Shown here: in pieces, positions 1 through 5,107 of the stretch | Layout of the letters: each line of letters starts with the position of its first letter | How positions within the stretch are numbered: position 1 is the first letter of the stretch | From: Syntrophales bacterium | GTDB taxonomy: Bacteria; Desulfobacterota; Syntrophia; Syntrophales; UBA5619 | Reading direction: 5' to 3' | Length of the DNA: 5,380 nucleotides | Assembly (NCBI GenBank): GCA_028712015.1 | Contig: JAQTRB010000133.1 | Location: 1-5,380, forward strand | Translations under genes and position numbers: made by a program | Notes under the pieces: generated by a model | What the model saw: only the letters and a program-made list of their open reading frames with translations | Database searches by the model: none | What the model was told of the DNA's origin: nothing

Positions 1-1
1 C

Positions 2-133
2 CATTCCGTTCCCACCATAGAAGAGATCAGGGGAGCTGTCAATTTGGAAATCAACTTTCATTTCATCGTTCGGGATCTTCCTCGCGTCTCCGTGCTATTG
101 AAGAAACGAGTCCGTACATCGGCATATAAATAA
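2..133 (+). pseudogene. Possible decayed fragment of an AbiEii-type toxin at the left edge
   Basis: A frame open from the window edge ends at a TAA at 131-133. It has no visible start, so it is at most the tail of something lying upstream. Codons 68-94 read VRDLPRVSV. From memory of the family, AbiEii nucleotidyltransferases of the subfamily paired with AbiEi_3-type antitoxins carry a segment like FVRDLPRLSVDIDL just after the GGTAIN motif. The AIN-like residues EIN at 47-55 precede it here at a slightly longer spacing. The catalytic Asp-x-Asp expected straight after SV is absent in this frame. Changing frame by one base near 95 gives codons for Ile-Glu, as if a base had been lost. This is a family-based resemblance over a short stretch, so chance cannot be excluded. 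If real, the fragment is non-functional. Confidence 0.3.
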
Positions 134-163
134 GTTACACGACAGTTACATTTTTTAGTTACA
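134..163 (+). repeat. Three GTTACA hexamers, spaced 11 and 13 bases
   Basis: GTTACA occurs at 134-139, 145-150 and 158-163, all in the same orientation and about one helical turn apart, in AT-rich noncoding DNA. A related pair recurs at 459-475. Direct repeats phased to the helix are typical of protein binding sites, but no gene start lies close downstream, so the regulated gene is unknown. The hexamer resembles half of the AbiE operator (GTTACTTT), which may be coincidence. Confidence 0.35.
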
Positions 164-458
164 GCTCCTTCCCTCCTTAACCTCCTGTTTGTAATGCAAA
201 ATTGATGGGGAATGCCTATTATTTTTTTGAAATCCGCTTGGCTGACCAAGCCAAGCAAGGTGCTCCAGCAGCCACTCTATCGGCAAAAATATCGGCAAAT
301 GGAGGCGAGAATATGGGTGCCCAGATCCACCAAATGACCCCTTTACTGCCCGAAGGGGCGGAGGATCCCCATCAAAAAATAATCGCTTATGTATCAAACA
401 GTTAGGAAGAGCGTTTTGGATTGGGCTGGGTTTTCTGGGCTTTTTTTCGGTTAGGACG

Positions 459-475
459 GTTACATTTTAGCTACA
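459..475 (+). repeat. Second GTTACA-type pair (GTTACA, GCTACA)
   Basis: GTTACA at 459-464 is followed 11 bases later by GCTACA at 470-475. The longer context, GAC-purine-GTTACATTTT then AG-pyrimidine-TACA, matches 141-163 except that two T's are missing from the T run. It is therefore a diverged direct repeat of that segment, about 314 bases away. It could be a second binding site for the same protein or the remains of a small duplication. Confidence 0.4.
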
Positions 476-535
476 TTGAAAACAACCCCAACGCATCGTT
501 CCTGAAGTAAAATGAGCAACGGTGAATTCAACCGA

Positions 536-613
536 TGCGGAGAATAATGTCCTTATTGTCCGCAAAATATGCGGAGAATATGCTTGCCTCTGCGGAGAAT
601 ATGCGGCATAATG
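536..613 (+). promoter_or_regulatory. TGCGGAGAATA repeat array upstream of the Fic gene (candidate operator)
   Basis: Direct copies of TGCGGAGAATA lie at 536-546, 570-580 and 591-601. A degraded copy starts at 602 (TGCGG then ATAATG). An inverted copy lies at 553-564 (TTATTGTCCGCA, 11 of 12 matches to the complement of copy one). Direct copies start 34, 21 and 11 bases apart, close to three, two and one helical turns. Copies one and two also form an inverted repeat with 12-base arms, one mismatch and a 5-base loop. The array ends 22 bases before the Fic start codon, so occupancy would cover the promoter or leader. The binding protein is unknown; the C-terminal winged helix of Fic itself is an inferred candidate. 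Confidence 0.65.
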
Positions 614-635
614 CCCTCCAGGGGTGTTGAAAATC

Positions 636-1739
636 ATGGACTACATCTACCAGAGAAAAGCATGGCCCAAGATGACCTGGGAGGCCGAGCGGTTGGCCGG
701 GCCGCTGGCCGGCGTCCGTCATCGGCAGGGGCGGCTCATCGGGCGCATGGAGGGCTTGGGCTTCTCGCTCCGCAACGAAGCGGTCCTCCAGACGCTGACC
801 GAGGATGTGCTCAAGTCCAACGAGATCGAAGGCGAAAAGCTGGACCGGGACCAGGTGCGCTCGTCCATTGCCCGGAGGTTGGGGCTCGACGTCGGGGGCC
901 TCGTGGCGGTGGACCGGCATGTCGAGGGGGTGGTGGAGATGATGCTCGACGCCACGAGGCATTATGCCGATCCACTGACCGAGGAGCGGCTGTTTGGCTG
1001 GCAAGCGGCCCTCTTTCCCACGGGTCGTAGCGGGATGACCAAGATCGCGGTTGGTCGCTGGCGTGAGGTTCAATCCGATCCCATGCAGGTGGTGTCCGGG
1101 CCGATCGGCCGAGAAAAGGTGCATTACCAGGCCCCGGAGGCCCCGCGTGTCCCTGGGGAGATGCAGACTTTTTTGAAGTGGTTCAACGCGCCCCCGGCGA
1201 TCGATCCGGTCATGGTGGCAGGTCTTGCCCATCTTTGGTTTGTGACGATCCATCCCTTTGAGGACGGCAATGGCCGGATGGCCCGGGCGATTGCCGATAT
1301 GGCCCTGGCGCGCTCGGAAAACAGCGCCCAGCGTTTTTACAGCATGTCGGCGCAGATCCGCCTGGAGCGGAACGCTTATTACGAGGTGCTGGAAAGGACT
1401 CAACAGGACGGCCTGGACATCACGCCTTGGCTGGAATGGTTCCTGGGCTGTCTGGATCGCGCCATCGAGGGCGCGGAAGGGGTCCTGGCCGGCATCTTCG
1501 AGAAGGCCCGCTTCTGGGAGTCGCAAGTCAAGAAGCCCTTCAACGAGCGGCAGCGGCTGGTCCTCAATCGGCTTTTCGATGGTTTCGAGGGCAAGCTAAC
1601 CTCTACCAAATGGGCCAGGCTTGCCAAATGCTCGCAGGATACGGCTTCCCGCGATATTGACGATCTGGTGAAGCGCGGGGTTCTGGTGAAGGAACCGGGC
1701 GGGGGGCGCAGTACGAGTTATGCCCTGGCAAACCCATAG
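636..1739 (+). CDS. Fic family protein (DUF4172-type N-terminus, class II self-inhibited, C-terminal winged helix)
   Basis: This 367-residue protein carries the Fic signature HPFEDGNGR at residues 206-214. His206 would be the general base and the GNGR loop would bind the nucleotide phosphates. Fic proteins usually transfer AMP from ATP to a hydroxyl of a target protein, in the cytoplasm. Residues 1-70 (DYIYQ..WP.MTW, then a long helix) match the DUF4172-type N-terminus. Within it, SNEIEG at 61-66 fits the inhibitory motif (S/T)xxxE(G/N) of class II Fic enzymes, whose Glu blocks ATP binding; no separate antitoxin is therefore needed. Residues about 300-365 look like a winged helix. Start choice: ATG at 636 matches where relatives begin; the in-frame GTG at 624 lies inside the likely ribosome binding site (AGGGG, 620-624). 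The gene is preceded by a repeat array and separated by 160 bases from the next gene, so it is probably a single-gene unit. The target is unknown. Confidence 0.93.
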   Translation: MDYIYQRKAWPKMTWEAERLAGPLAGVRHRQGRLIGRMEGLGFSLRNEAVLQTLTEDVLKSNEIEGEKLDRDQVRSSIARRLGLDVGGLVAVDRHVEGVVEMMLDATRHYADPLTEERLFGWQAALFPTGRSGMTKIAVGRWREVQSDPMQVVSGPIGREKVHYQAPEAPRVPGEMQTFLKWFNAPPAIDPVMVAGLAHLWFVTIHPFEDGNGRMARAIADMALARSENSAQRFYSMSAQIRLERNAYYEVLERTQQDGLDITPWLEWFLGCLDRAIEGAEGVLAGIFEKARFWESQVKKPFNERQRLVLNRLFDGFEGKLTSTKWARLAKCSQDTASRDIDDLVKRGVLVKEPGGGRSTSYALANP

Positions 1740-1769
1740 ATGAGAATTCTGAAGATCTTTCTTCTCATC
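1739..1769 (+). terminator. Stem-loop at the 3' end of the Fic gene
   Basis: GATGAGAA (1739-1746) pairs perfectly with TTCTCATC (1762-1769). The 15-base loop contains the palindrome AAGATCTT (1752-1759). The stem begins on the last base of the Fic stop codon. It is AT-rich and has no T run behind it, so it is not a classical Rho-independent terminator. It may protect the mRNA 3' end or act as a weak terminator. Confidence 0.35.
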
Positions 1770-1775
1770 CCTTGT

Positions 1776-1800
1776 CAAAATTGTCTGAGGAGCAATTTTG
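1776..1800. repeat. 8-bp inverted repeat CAAAATTG/CAATTTTG
   Basis: CAAAATTG (1776-1783) and CAATTTTG (1793-1800) are perfect complements around a 9-base spacer, between the Fic gene and the abiE operon. It could be a regulator site or a second part of the Fic transcript end. An 8-bp repeat at this spacing is expected a few times by chance in a window of this size, so support is modest. Confidence 0.3.
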
Positions 1801-1838
1801 TAACATTAGAATGGAACGAGGAGGCAAAGCACTTTTTT

Positions 1839-1870
1839 ACTCGACTAAAGTAACTAATTGTGTTACTTTG
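1839..1870 (+). promoter_or_regulatory. Candidate AbiEi operator (copy 1)
   Basis: The core is a perfect 8-bp inverted repeat, AAAGTAAC (1847-1854) and GTTACTTT (1862-1869), around a 7-base spacer. It ends 30 bases before the abiEi start. Known AbiEi antitoxins repress their own operon by binding inverted repeats in the promoter, so position and form fit autoregulation. The 32-base segment recurs at 3561-3592 with 26 identical positions, which makes chance unlikely. The -10 and -35 boxes are not clear; TAAAGT at 1846-1851 is a weak -10 candidate. Confidence 0.65.
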
Positions 1871-1886
1871 TTAAAGCAATCTATTT

Positions 1887-1893
1887 GAGGAGA
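1887..1893 (+). promoter_or_regulatory. Ribosome binding site that fixes the abiEi start
   Basis: GAGGAGA sits 6 bases before a GTG at 1900. The longer open frame could begin at a TTG at 1858, but that codon lies inside the operator repeat and has no ribosome binding site. The GTG start is therefore preferred. Confidence 0.75.
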
Positions 1894-1899
1894 AAGACC

Positions 1900-2682
1900 G
1901 TGGCGGCAATGCAATTCATCACCGACCTTGTTGCGAAAGGGCGATACAGCTTCAGTTCCAGCGAAGCGGCACAGGCTTTGGAGACTAGTGCGGTGGCCAC
2001 CCGGGCAGCGCTCCGCCGCCTGCGTCAGAAGGGCGAGATCGCCATGCCCTACAAGGGCTTTTATGTTATTGTCCCTCCCGAATACCGGAACGCAGGCTGC
2101 TTGCCTGCGGGCCATTTCCTGCCGGCCTTGATGGAGCACCTCGACGAGAAGTACTACGCGGGATTGCTCAGTGCCGCCGAGTATCACGGCGCGGCCCATC
2201 AGCGGCCCCAGGTCTTTCAGGTCGTGGTCGCCAAGAACAAGCCGGCGATAACCTGCGGGCAGATTAGGGTGATCTTTGTGGCCAGAAAGAACATGGACCA
2301 GATCCCCATCACAGATTTCAAGACCCCGCGGGGGCACTTGAAGATATCCACCCCGGAGGCGACGACCTATGACCTGGTCGGTTATCCAGACCATGGGGCG
2401 GGACTGGACAACGTGGCCACCGTACTGGCGGAACTAGCAGAGAAGCTGAAGGGAAAGGAATTGGCCCGGTTGGCGTGGCTTTCACCCATCACCTGGGCGC
2501 AGAGGCTGGGGTATCTCCTTGAGTTGGTGGGAGCAAAGGAGAAGACCAGAGAACTGGCTAAATACATCACTATAAAGAACCCGCCGCCGACCCCGCTTGC
2601 ACCATCGCTCCCTTTTGAAGGACTCAATCGGCTGAAACCTTGGAACCTCCTCGTCAACACCCAAGTCGATCCCGACCTATGA
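1900..2682 (+). CDS. abiEi: AbiEi antitoxin / autorepressor, type IV toxin-antitoxin system
   Basis: This 260-residue protein has the two-part plan of AbiEi. Residues 1-60 form a winged helix-turn-helix (SSSEAAQALE, then AVATRAALRRLRQKGEI and a wing at YKGFYVI). A larger C-terminal domain begins near residue 65, with the family hallmark YYAGLLSAAEYHGAA at 85-99. In studied systems the N-terminal part binds operator DNA and represses the operon, while the C-terminal domain is needed to neutralise the toxin, without a stable protein complex. Architecture resembles AbiEi_4 plus AbiEi_1 domains. It begins with GTG behind a strong ribosome binding site and a perfect inverted repeat. Its TGA overlaps the toxin ATG by 4 bases (ATGA), so the two are translationally coupled. 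It appears intact. Confidence 0.88.
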   Translation: MAAMQFITDLVAKGRYSFSSSEAAQALETSAVATRAALRRLRQKGEIAMPYKGFYVIVPPEYRNAGCLPAGHFLPALMEHLDEKYYAGLLSAAEYHGAAHQRPQVFQVVVAKNKPAITCGQIRVIFVARKNMDQIPITDFKTPRGHLKISTPEATTYDLVGYPDHGAGLDNVATVLAELAEKLKGKELARLAWLSPITWAQRLGYLLELVGAKEKTRELAKYITIKNPPPTPLAPSLPFEGLNRLKPWNLLVNTQVDPDL

Positions 2683-3491
2683 TCCCTCAGGATTTCATCT
2701 CCGAATGGAAGAAAGCGGCTCCCTGGCCCCAGAACGACCAGGTGGAGCAGGACCTGATCATCTGCCGGGCCTTGGTGGAGATCTTCAACCATCCGGATCT
2801 GCAGGACCACCTTGCCTTTCGGGGCGGGACGGCGCTCTTCAAACTCTATCTGCCGCCACTTCGCTATTCCGAGGACATCGACCTGGTGCAGGTACACCCC
2901 GGCCCCATCGGCCCGGTGATGAGCGCCCTACAAGAAAAGCTTAATCCTTGGCTCGGGATTCCGAAACGCAAGCAGGGCGAGGGCCGGGTGACCCTGACCT
3001 ACCGGATGACCTCCGAAGAAGGCGCCCCCATGAAGCTCAAGCTGGAGATCAATTCCCGTGAACATTTCACGGTTTTGGGATTCGAAAAACGTGAGATGGT
3101 GATCGCGTCGCGCTGGTTCTCCGGCCGTGCCTCCATCCTGACCTACCAGCTTGACGAGTTGTTGGGCACCAAGGTGCGGGCACTGTACCAGCGGAGAAAG
3201 GGCCGGGATCTGTTCGACTTGTGGACGGCCTTTGCCACCGGCAAGCCGCAGCCGGAGCAAGTTGTCGGTTGTTTCTTGCACTACCTGGAGAAGGAAGGGC
3301 ACAGGGTCTCACGCGCCGAATTCGAGCGAAATCTCCTGGCGAAACTCGATGATCCGAGATTCATCGCCGATATCGCACCGCTTGTGGACCCCCACAGCGG
3401 CTTTGACCTCCCCCAGGGAACCGAATTGGTATTCAAGCGGTTGGCGACCCTAATCCCCGGCGACCCTTGGCAGGGAAAGACCTCCACTTGA
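2679..3491 (+). CDS. abiEii: AbiEii toxin, nucleotidyltransferase (type IV toxin-antitoxin system)
   Basis: This 270-residue protein of the DUF1814/AbiEii family shows all four expected motifs: RGGTALFKLY (48-57, nucleotide-phosphate loop), RYSEDIDL (62-69, metal-binding Asp66 and Asp68), KLKLEINSRE (119-128), and YQLDELLGTKVRALYQRRKG with RDLFDLW (156-182). Family members bind a nucleotide, and studied relatives (the MenT toxins) add nucleotides to tRNA acceptor ends, blocking translation. Lactococcal AbiEii causes reversible growth arrest and aborts phage infection. The ATG at 2679 overlaps the antitoxin stop and has no ribosome binding site of its own, so expression should depend on antitoxin translation. 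The TTG at 2640 would add 13 residues overlapping abiEi and is not favoured. All catalytic residues are present, so the toxin is probably active. Confidence 0.93.
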   Translation: MIPQDFISEWKKAAPWPQNDQVEQDLIICRALVEIFNHPDLQDHLAFRGGTALFKLYLPPLRYSEDIDLVQVHPGPIGPVMSALQEKLNPWLGIPKRKQGEGRVTLTYRMTSEEGAPMKLKLEINSREHFTVLGFEKREMVIASRWFSGRASILTYQLDELLGTKVRALYQRRKGRDLFDLWTAFATGKPQPEQVVGCFLHYLEKEGHRVSRAEFERNLLAKLDDPRFIADIAPLVDPHSGFDLPQGTELVFKRLATLIPGDPWQGKTST

Positions 3492-3547
3492 CATTCGTCT
3501 GCAAAACCCATCTCTTTTTTACGTGTTCTGCGCCACACCGTCAAGTG
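3485..3547. repeat. Widely spaced 8-bp inverted repeat around the abiEii 3' end
   Basis: CACTTGAC (3485-3492, containing the abiEii stop codon) is the exact complement of GTCAAGTG (3540-3547), with 47 bases between. The loop includes a run of six T's (3515-3520). It could fold the transcript end, but an isolated 8-bp match at this spacing may be chance. Confidence 0.2.
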
Positions 3548-3560
3548 CATGGCCGTTTTC

Positions 3561-3592
3561 ACTCAATGAAAGTAACGAAATGTGTTGCTTTG
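3561..3592 (+). promoter_or_regulatory. Candidate AbiEi operator (copy 2)
   Basis: AAAGTAAC (3569-3576) and GTTGCTTT (3584-3591) form an inverted repeat with one mismatch and the same 7-base spacer as copy 1. The left arm is identical, the right arm differs by one base, and the flanking ACTC is shared; 26 of 32 positions agree without gaps. It lies 70 bases after the first toxin gene and 163 bases before the second abiEi, in the same orientation as copy 1. It could be an operator of the second unit, a remote site for the first AbiEi, or a duplicated boundary. Confidence 0.6.
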
Positions 3593-3656
3593 CCTGAGTC
3601 AGCCATTTGCCTCAATGATCGAAGTCTTCTGTCAAACTCCAGATAAGGCATCGCAA

Positions 3657-3739
3657 GTTTAAAAATAAACGTTTAAGGAGAGTATAGGTATACAAAAATA
3701 AGCATATTCAAACTTTTTCTTGACAATCGTTTAAAAATA
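3657..3739. promoter_or_regulatory. AT-rich leader of the second abiEi with GTTTAA repeats
   Basis: GTTTAAAAATA occurs twice, at 3657-3667 and 3729-3739. A further GTTTAA at 3671-3676 forms the 10-base palindrome TAAACGTTTA (3666-3675). TTGACA at 3720-3725 is a perfect -35 match, but no good -10 lies at the right spacing. AAGGAG at 3675-3680 looks like a ribosome binding site but no start codon follows it. The segment probably holds the promoter of the second abiEi. The exact elements cannot be fixed by eye. Confidence 0.4.
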
Positions 3740-3755
3740 TGGATTTTTGACGACC

Positions 3756-4535
3756 ATGAGTACTGAAAATAAGACAAAAATAAACCGCCTCGTCAATCAG
3801 TGGACGACCGGCGCCCCCAGTGCCACATCCTACCTCGGGTCAGTTGGTTTCAGTGGTGATCTGCTCGTCAAATACAAGAACAGCGGCTGGCTGGAACCGT
3901 TTGGCCGAGGCGCCTATATACGCTCCGGGGACAAGGTGGACTGGCCGGGCGCCCTTTATACGCTTCAGACGCAGTTGGGTCTTCCCGTTCATGCAGGGGG
4001 GAAAACGGCCCTTGAACGGAAAGGCTATGCCCACTACCTGCCGGCGAGGCAAAACAGGGTCTTTCTGTATGGCCCGAGGGAGCTCGCCCTGCCGGCCTGG
4101 TTCAAGGGGGATCGTTTCGGCGTCGAGTTTGTCGTGACGCGGACAAACCTCTTTCCCGCCGCTCTTCGGGAGGGATTCACCGAATTCACGGAGAAGGGCT
4201 TTTCCGTCCGGATATCGGCGCCGGAGTTGGCCATGCTGGAGATGCTTCACCTGGTGCCCCATAAAGTCGGATTCGACGAGGCTCGGTTGGTCATGGGAAA
4301 TCTGACCACGCTTCGGCCGGAGGTTGTGCAGGGATTGCTGGAGGCCTGTCGCTCGGTCAAGGTGAAAAGGCTTTTCCTCTACATGGCCGAAAATCAGGGG
4401 CACGCCTGGCTGACAAAGGTGGACCTGTCGAAGGTCGATCTCGGGAAGGGCAAGCGGATGGTCGTTCCGAAAGGCCGGTTTGACTCCAAATATCAGATAA
4501 CTGTTCCCGCTGATCGGGAAGGAACGACCACATGA
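3756..4535 (+). CDS. abiEi: Orphan AbiEi antitoxin / transcriptional regulator (AbiEi_3-type)
   Basis: This 259-residue protein belongs to a different AbiEi subfamily from the one at 1900. Residues 5-95 match the AbiEi_3 N-terminal plan: KINRLVNQWTTGAP, a helix-turn-helix with LLVKYKNSGWLEPFGRGAY, then VDWPGALYTLQTQLGLPVHAGGKTALE, ending in GYAHYL. The rest is the larger C-terminal domain. The role would be DNA-binding autorepression and neutralisation of an AbiEii toxin. The following toxin gene overlaps it by 4 bases but is truncated, so this is now an orphan. The reading frame is intact, which suggests either recent toxin loss or selection for a regulatory or protective role. ATG at 3756 is preferred over TTG at 3747, but neither has a good ribosome binding site, so the start is less certain. 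Confidence 0.9.
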   Translation: MSTENKTKINRLVNQWTTGAPSATSYLGSVGFSGDLLVKYKNSGWLEPFGRGAYIRSGDKVDWPGALYTLQTQLGLPVHAGGKTALERKGYAHYLPARQNRVFLYGPRELALPAWFKGDRFGVEFVVTRTNLFPAALREGFTEFTEKGFSVRISAPELAMLEMLHLVPHKVGFDEARLVMGNLTTLRPEVVQGLLEACRSVKVKRLFLYMAENQGHAWLTKVDLSKVDLGKGKRMVVPKGRFDSKYQITVPADREGTTT

Positions 4536-4654
4536 TTGATACTGTCTATTTCCGCCAAGCCGAACTGCTCCTGCGGGTTCTGCCGTTGGTCGATCGGGAG
4601 GCTGTCTTTGCGCTGAAGGGCGGGACGGCCATCATGACGAAATGTGGGGAGTGA
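4532..4654 (+). pseudogene. abiEii: Truncated AbiEii toxin, partner of the second AbiEi
   Basis: The frame starts at an ATG overlapping the antitoxin stop (ATGA), with GGAAGGAA at 4517-4524 as its ribosome binding site. Residues 1-34 are a typical AbiEii start, with YFRQAELLLRVLP and then FALKGGTAI, the first nucleotidyltransferase motif. The match stops after codon 34 (ending 4633). Six unrelated residues and a TGA follow, giving 40 residues where about 250-300 are usual. The metal-binding Asp pair and the later motifs are all missing, so no enzyme can be made. The break coincides with the right edge of AbiE-like sequence and with the end of plausible coding on the minus strand, pointing to a recombination or deletion junction near 4634. 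A candidate for the missing segment sits at 50-94. Confidence 0.85.
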
Positions 4655-4908
4655 TCGCAGCCGCTCTCGTAAAGACAGGGTATGTGCAACATGAGTTTTG
4701 GGTGCTTGGCGGCACCCTGCGGATTATAAACCAGGGCACAATCGCTACAGACATCCGACTTGATCTGCTCTGAGATGGAGTGTCCTGTGGTCCTTGCATA
4801 TTTCCGTTTCAGCCTGCCCAATAAGAAATGGAGAAAGTGATCGAATTTGTTTTCCACCCCGTTCTCCGTCAACACATTCTGATAGGCCCAAACGTCTTTT
4901 CCCATCAT
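4546..4908 (-). CDS. Unrecognised Cys/His-rich small protein, 3' end fused into the toxin remnant
   Basis: I do not recognise this protein. The open frame is 120 residues from the ATG at 4908, which has an excellent ribosome binding site (AAGGAG at 4922-4917, 8 bases away). The frame extends further up to 5019 without a comparable start. Residues 1-91 look like natural protein: a predicted helical part (residues 18-38, rich in Phe, Leu, Lys, Arg), then Cys54-x2-Cys57, His69, His75, Cys78, Cys84, His86 and His89. This pattern could bind zinc, which is inference only. Residues from about 92 on are the antisense of the abiEii remnant, so the native C-terminus has probably been lost at the junction near 4634. 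Its base composition looks less GC-rich than the neighbouring genes. It may be expressed as a fusion, be a pseudogene, or be spurious. Confidence 0.45.
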   Translation of the reverse strand: MMGKDVWAYQNVLTENGVENKFDHFLHFLLGRLKRKYARTTGHSISEQIKSDVCSDCALVYNPQGAAKHPKLMLHIPCLYESGCDHSPHFVMMAVPPFSAKTASRSTNGRTRRSSSAWRK

Positions 4909-4950
4909 AGTGCTCGCTCCTTCATGCTTCCCTGAGTACCCACCAGGCGC

Positions 4951-4992
4951 CCTTGTAAATCGATAGGCGCATCCCTGTAAAGGGATTACAGG
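4951..4992. promoter_or_regulatory. TGTAA repeats upstream of the minus-strand gene
   Basis: CCTTGTAAA (4951-4959) and CCCTGTAAA (4973-4981) are direct repeats 22 bases apart, two helical turns. CCTGTAA (4974-4980) also pairs with TTACAGG (4986-4992) as a perfect 7-bp inverted repeat around 5 bases. An overlapping alternative stem is TCCCT (4972-4976) with AGGGA (4981-4985). The group lies 43-84 bases upstream of the minus-strand start codon, where a promoter would be. On the minus strand TTTACA is a good -35 match, but no clear -10 follows at 17 bases. Confidence 0.4.
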
Positions 4993-5001
4993 AGTGGTGA
5001 C

Positions 5002-5020
5002 CATGTCATTTCGCGACATG
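5002..5020. repeat. Inverted repeat CATGTC/GACATG in the divergent region
   Basis: CATGTC (5002-5007) and GACATG (5015-5020) flank a 7-base spacer. It is one of three successive inverted repeats between the divergent genes and may be an operator. A 6-bp match alone is weak evidence. Confidence 0.3.
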
Positions 5021-5036
5021 AATCGGTGCCTGTGGC

Positions 5037-5061
5037 GTCTAATAAGACTCCGTTCTTAGAC
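5037..5061. repeat. Inverted repeat GTCTAA/TTAGAC before the peptidase gene
   Basis: GTCTAA (5037-5042) pairs with TTAGAC (5056-5061) around 13 bases, and two more base pairs form inside after one mismatch. It ends 46 bases before the peptidase ATG. TTAGAC is also a fair -35 box, with TACCAT at 5081-5086 as a poor -10 at 19 bases. A regulator bound here could control the peptidase promoter. Confidence 0.3.
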
Positions 5062-5107
5062 TTTTTCATTTCTGCGCCTCTACCATGCATTCAAAAAGGA
5101 GGCGCTT

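Larger units (their letters stand above)
134..535. other. AT-rich noncoding stretch with no convincing gene
   Basis: I see no gene here. The open frames at 202-405 (plus) and 155-397 (minus) begin with TTG, have no ribosome binding site, and encode peptides I do not recognise. A short GC hairpin, GCCC-gaag-GGGC, lies at 348-359. A T run at 441-447 is not preceded by a good stem. Close to the Fic gene, TAAAAT at 508-513 is a fair -10 match (5 of 6), but no -35 sits at the right spacing; TTGAAA at 476-481 is too far. CGCATCG (492-498) and CGATGCG (533-539) form a 7-bp inverted repeat that flanks this stretch. Confidence 0.5.

Noticed and set aside
58..258. Minus-strand 66-codon frame at the left edge
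   Set aside because: No recognisable motif; it overlaps the possible AbiEii scrap on the other strand.
155..397. Minus-strand 80-codon frame
   Set aside because: TTG start without a ribosome binding site, overlapping another weak frame on the opposite strand.
202..405. Plus-strand 67-codon frame
   Set aside because: TTG start, no ribosome binding site, unrecognised composition; not enough to call a gene.
528..1526. Long minus-strand open frame (332 codons) opposite Fic
   Set aside because: It is the antisense shadow of a well-supported Fic gene, caused by GC-rich codon use; its translation shows no family resemblance.
1837..2394. Minus-strand 185-codon frame opposite abiEi
   Set aside because: Antisense shadow of the antitoxin gene.
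3840..4403. Minus-strand 187-codon frame opposite the second abiEi
   Set aside because: Antisense shadow of a gene with clear family hallmarks.
4642..4773. Plus-strand 43-codon frame starting ATG TGG GGA, opposite the minus-strand gene
   Set aside because: Its peptide looks superficially plausible, but it is short and lacks a good ribosome binding site. The minus-strand frame is longer and has a strong one, so this is probably its shadow.
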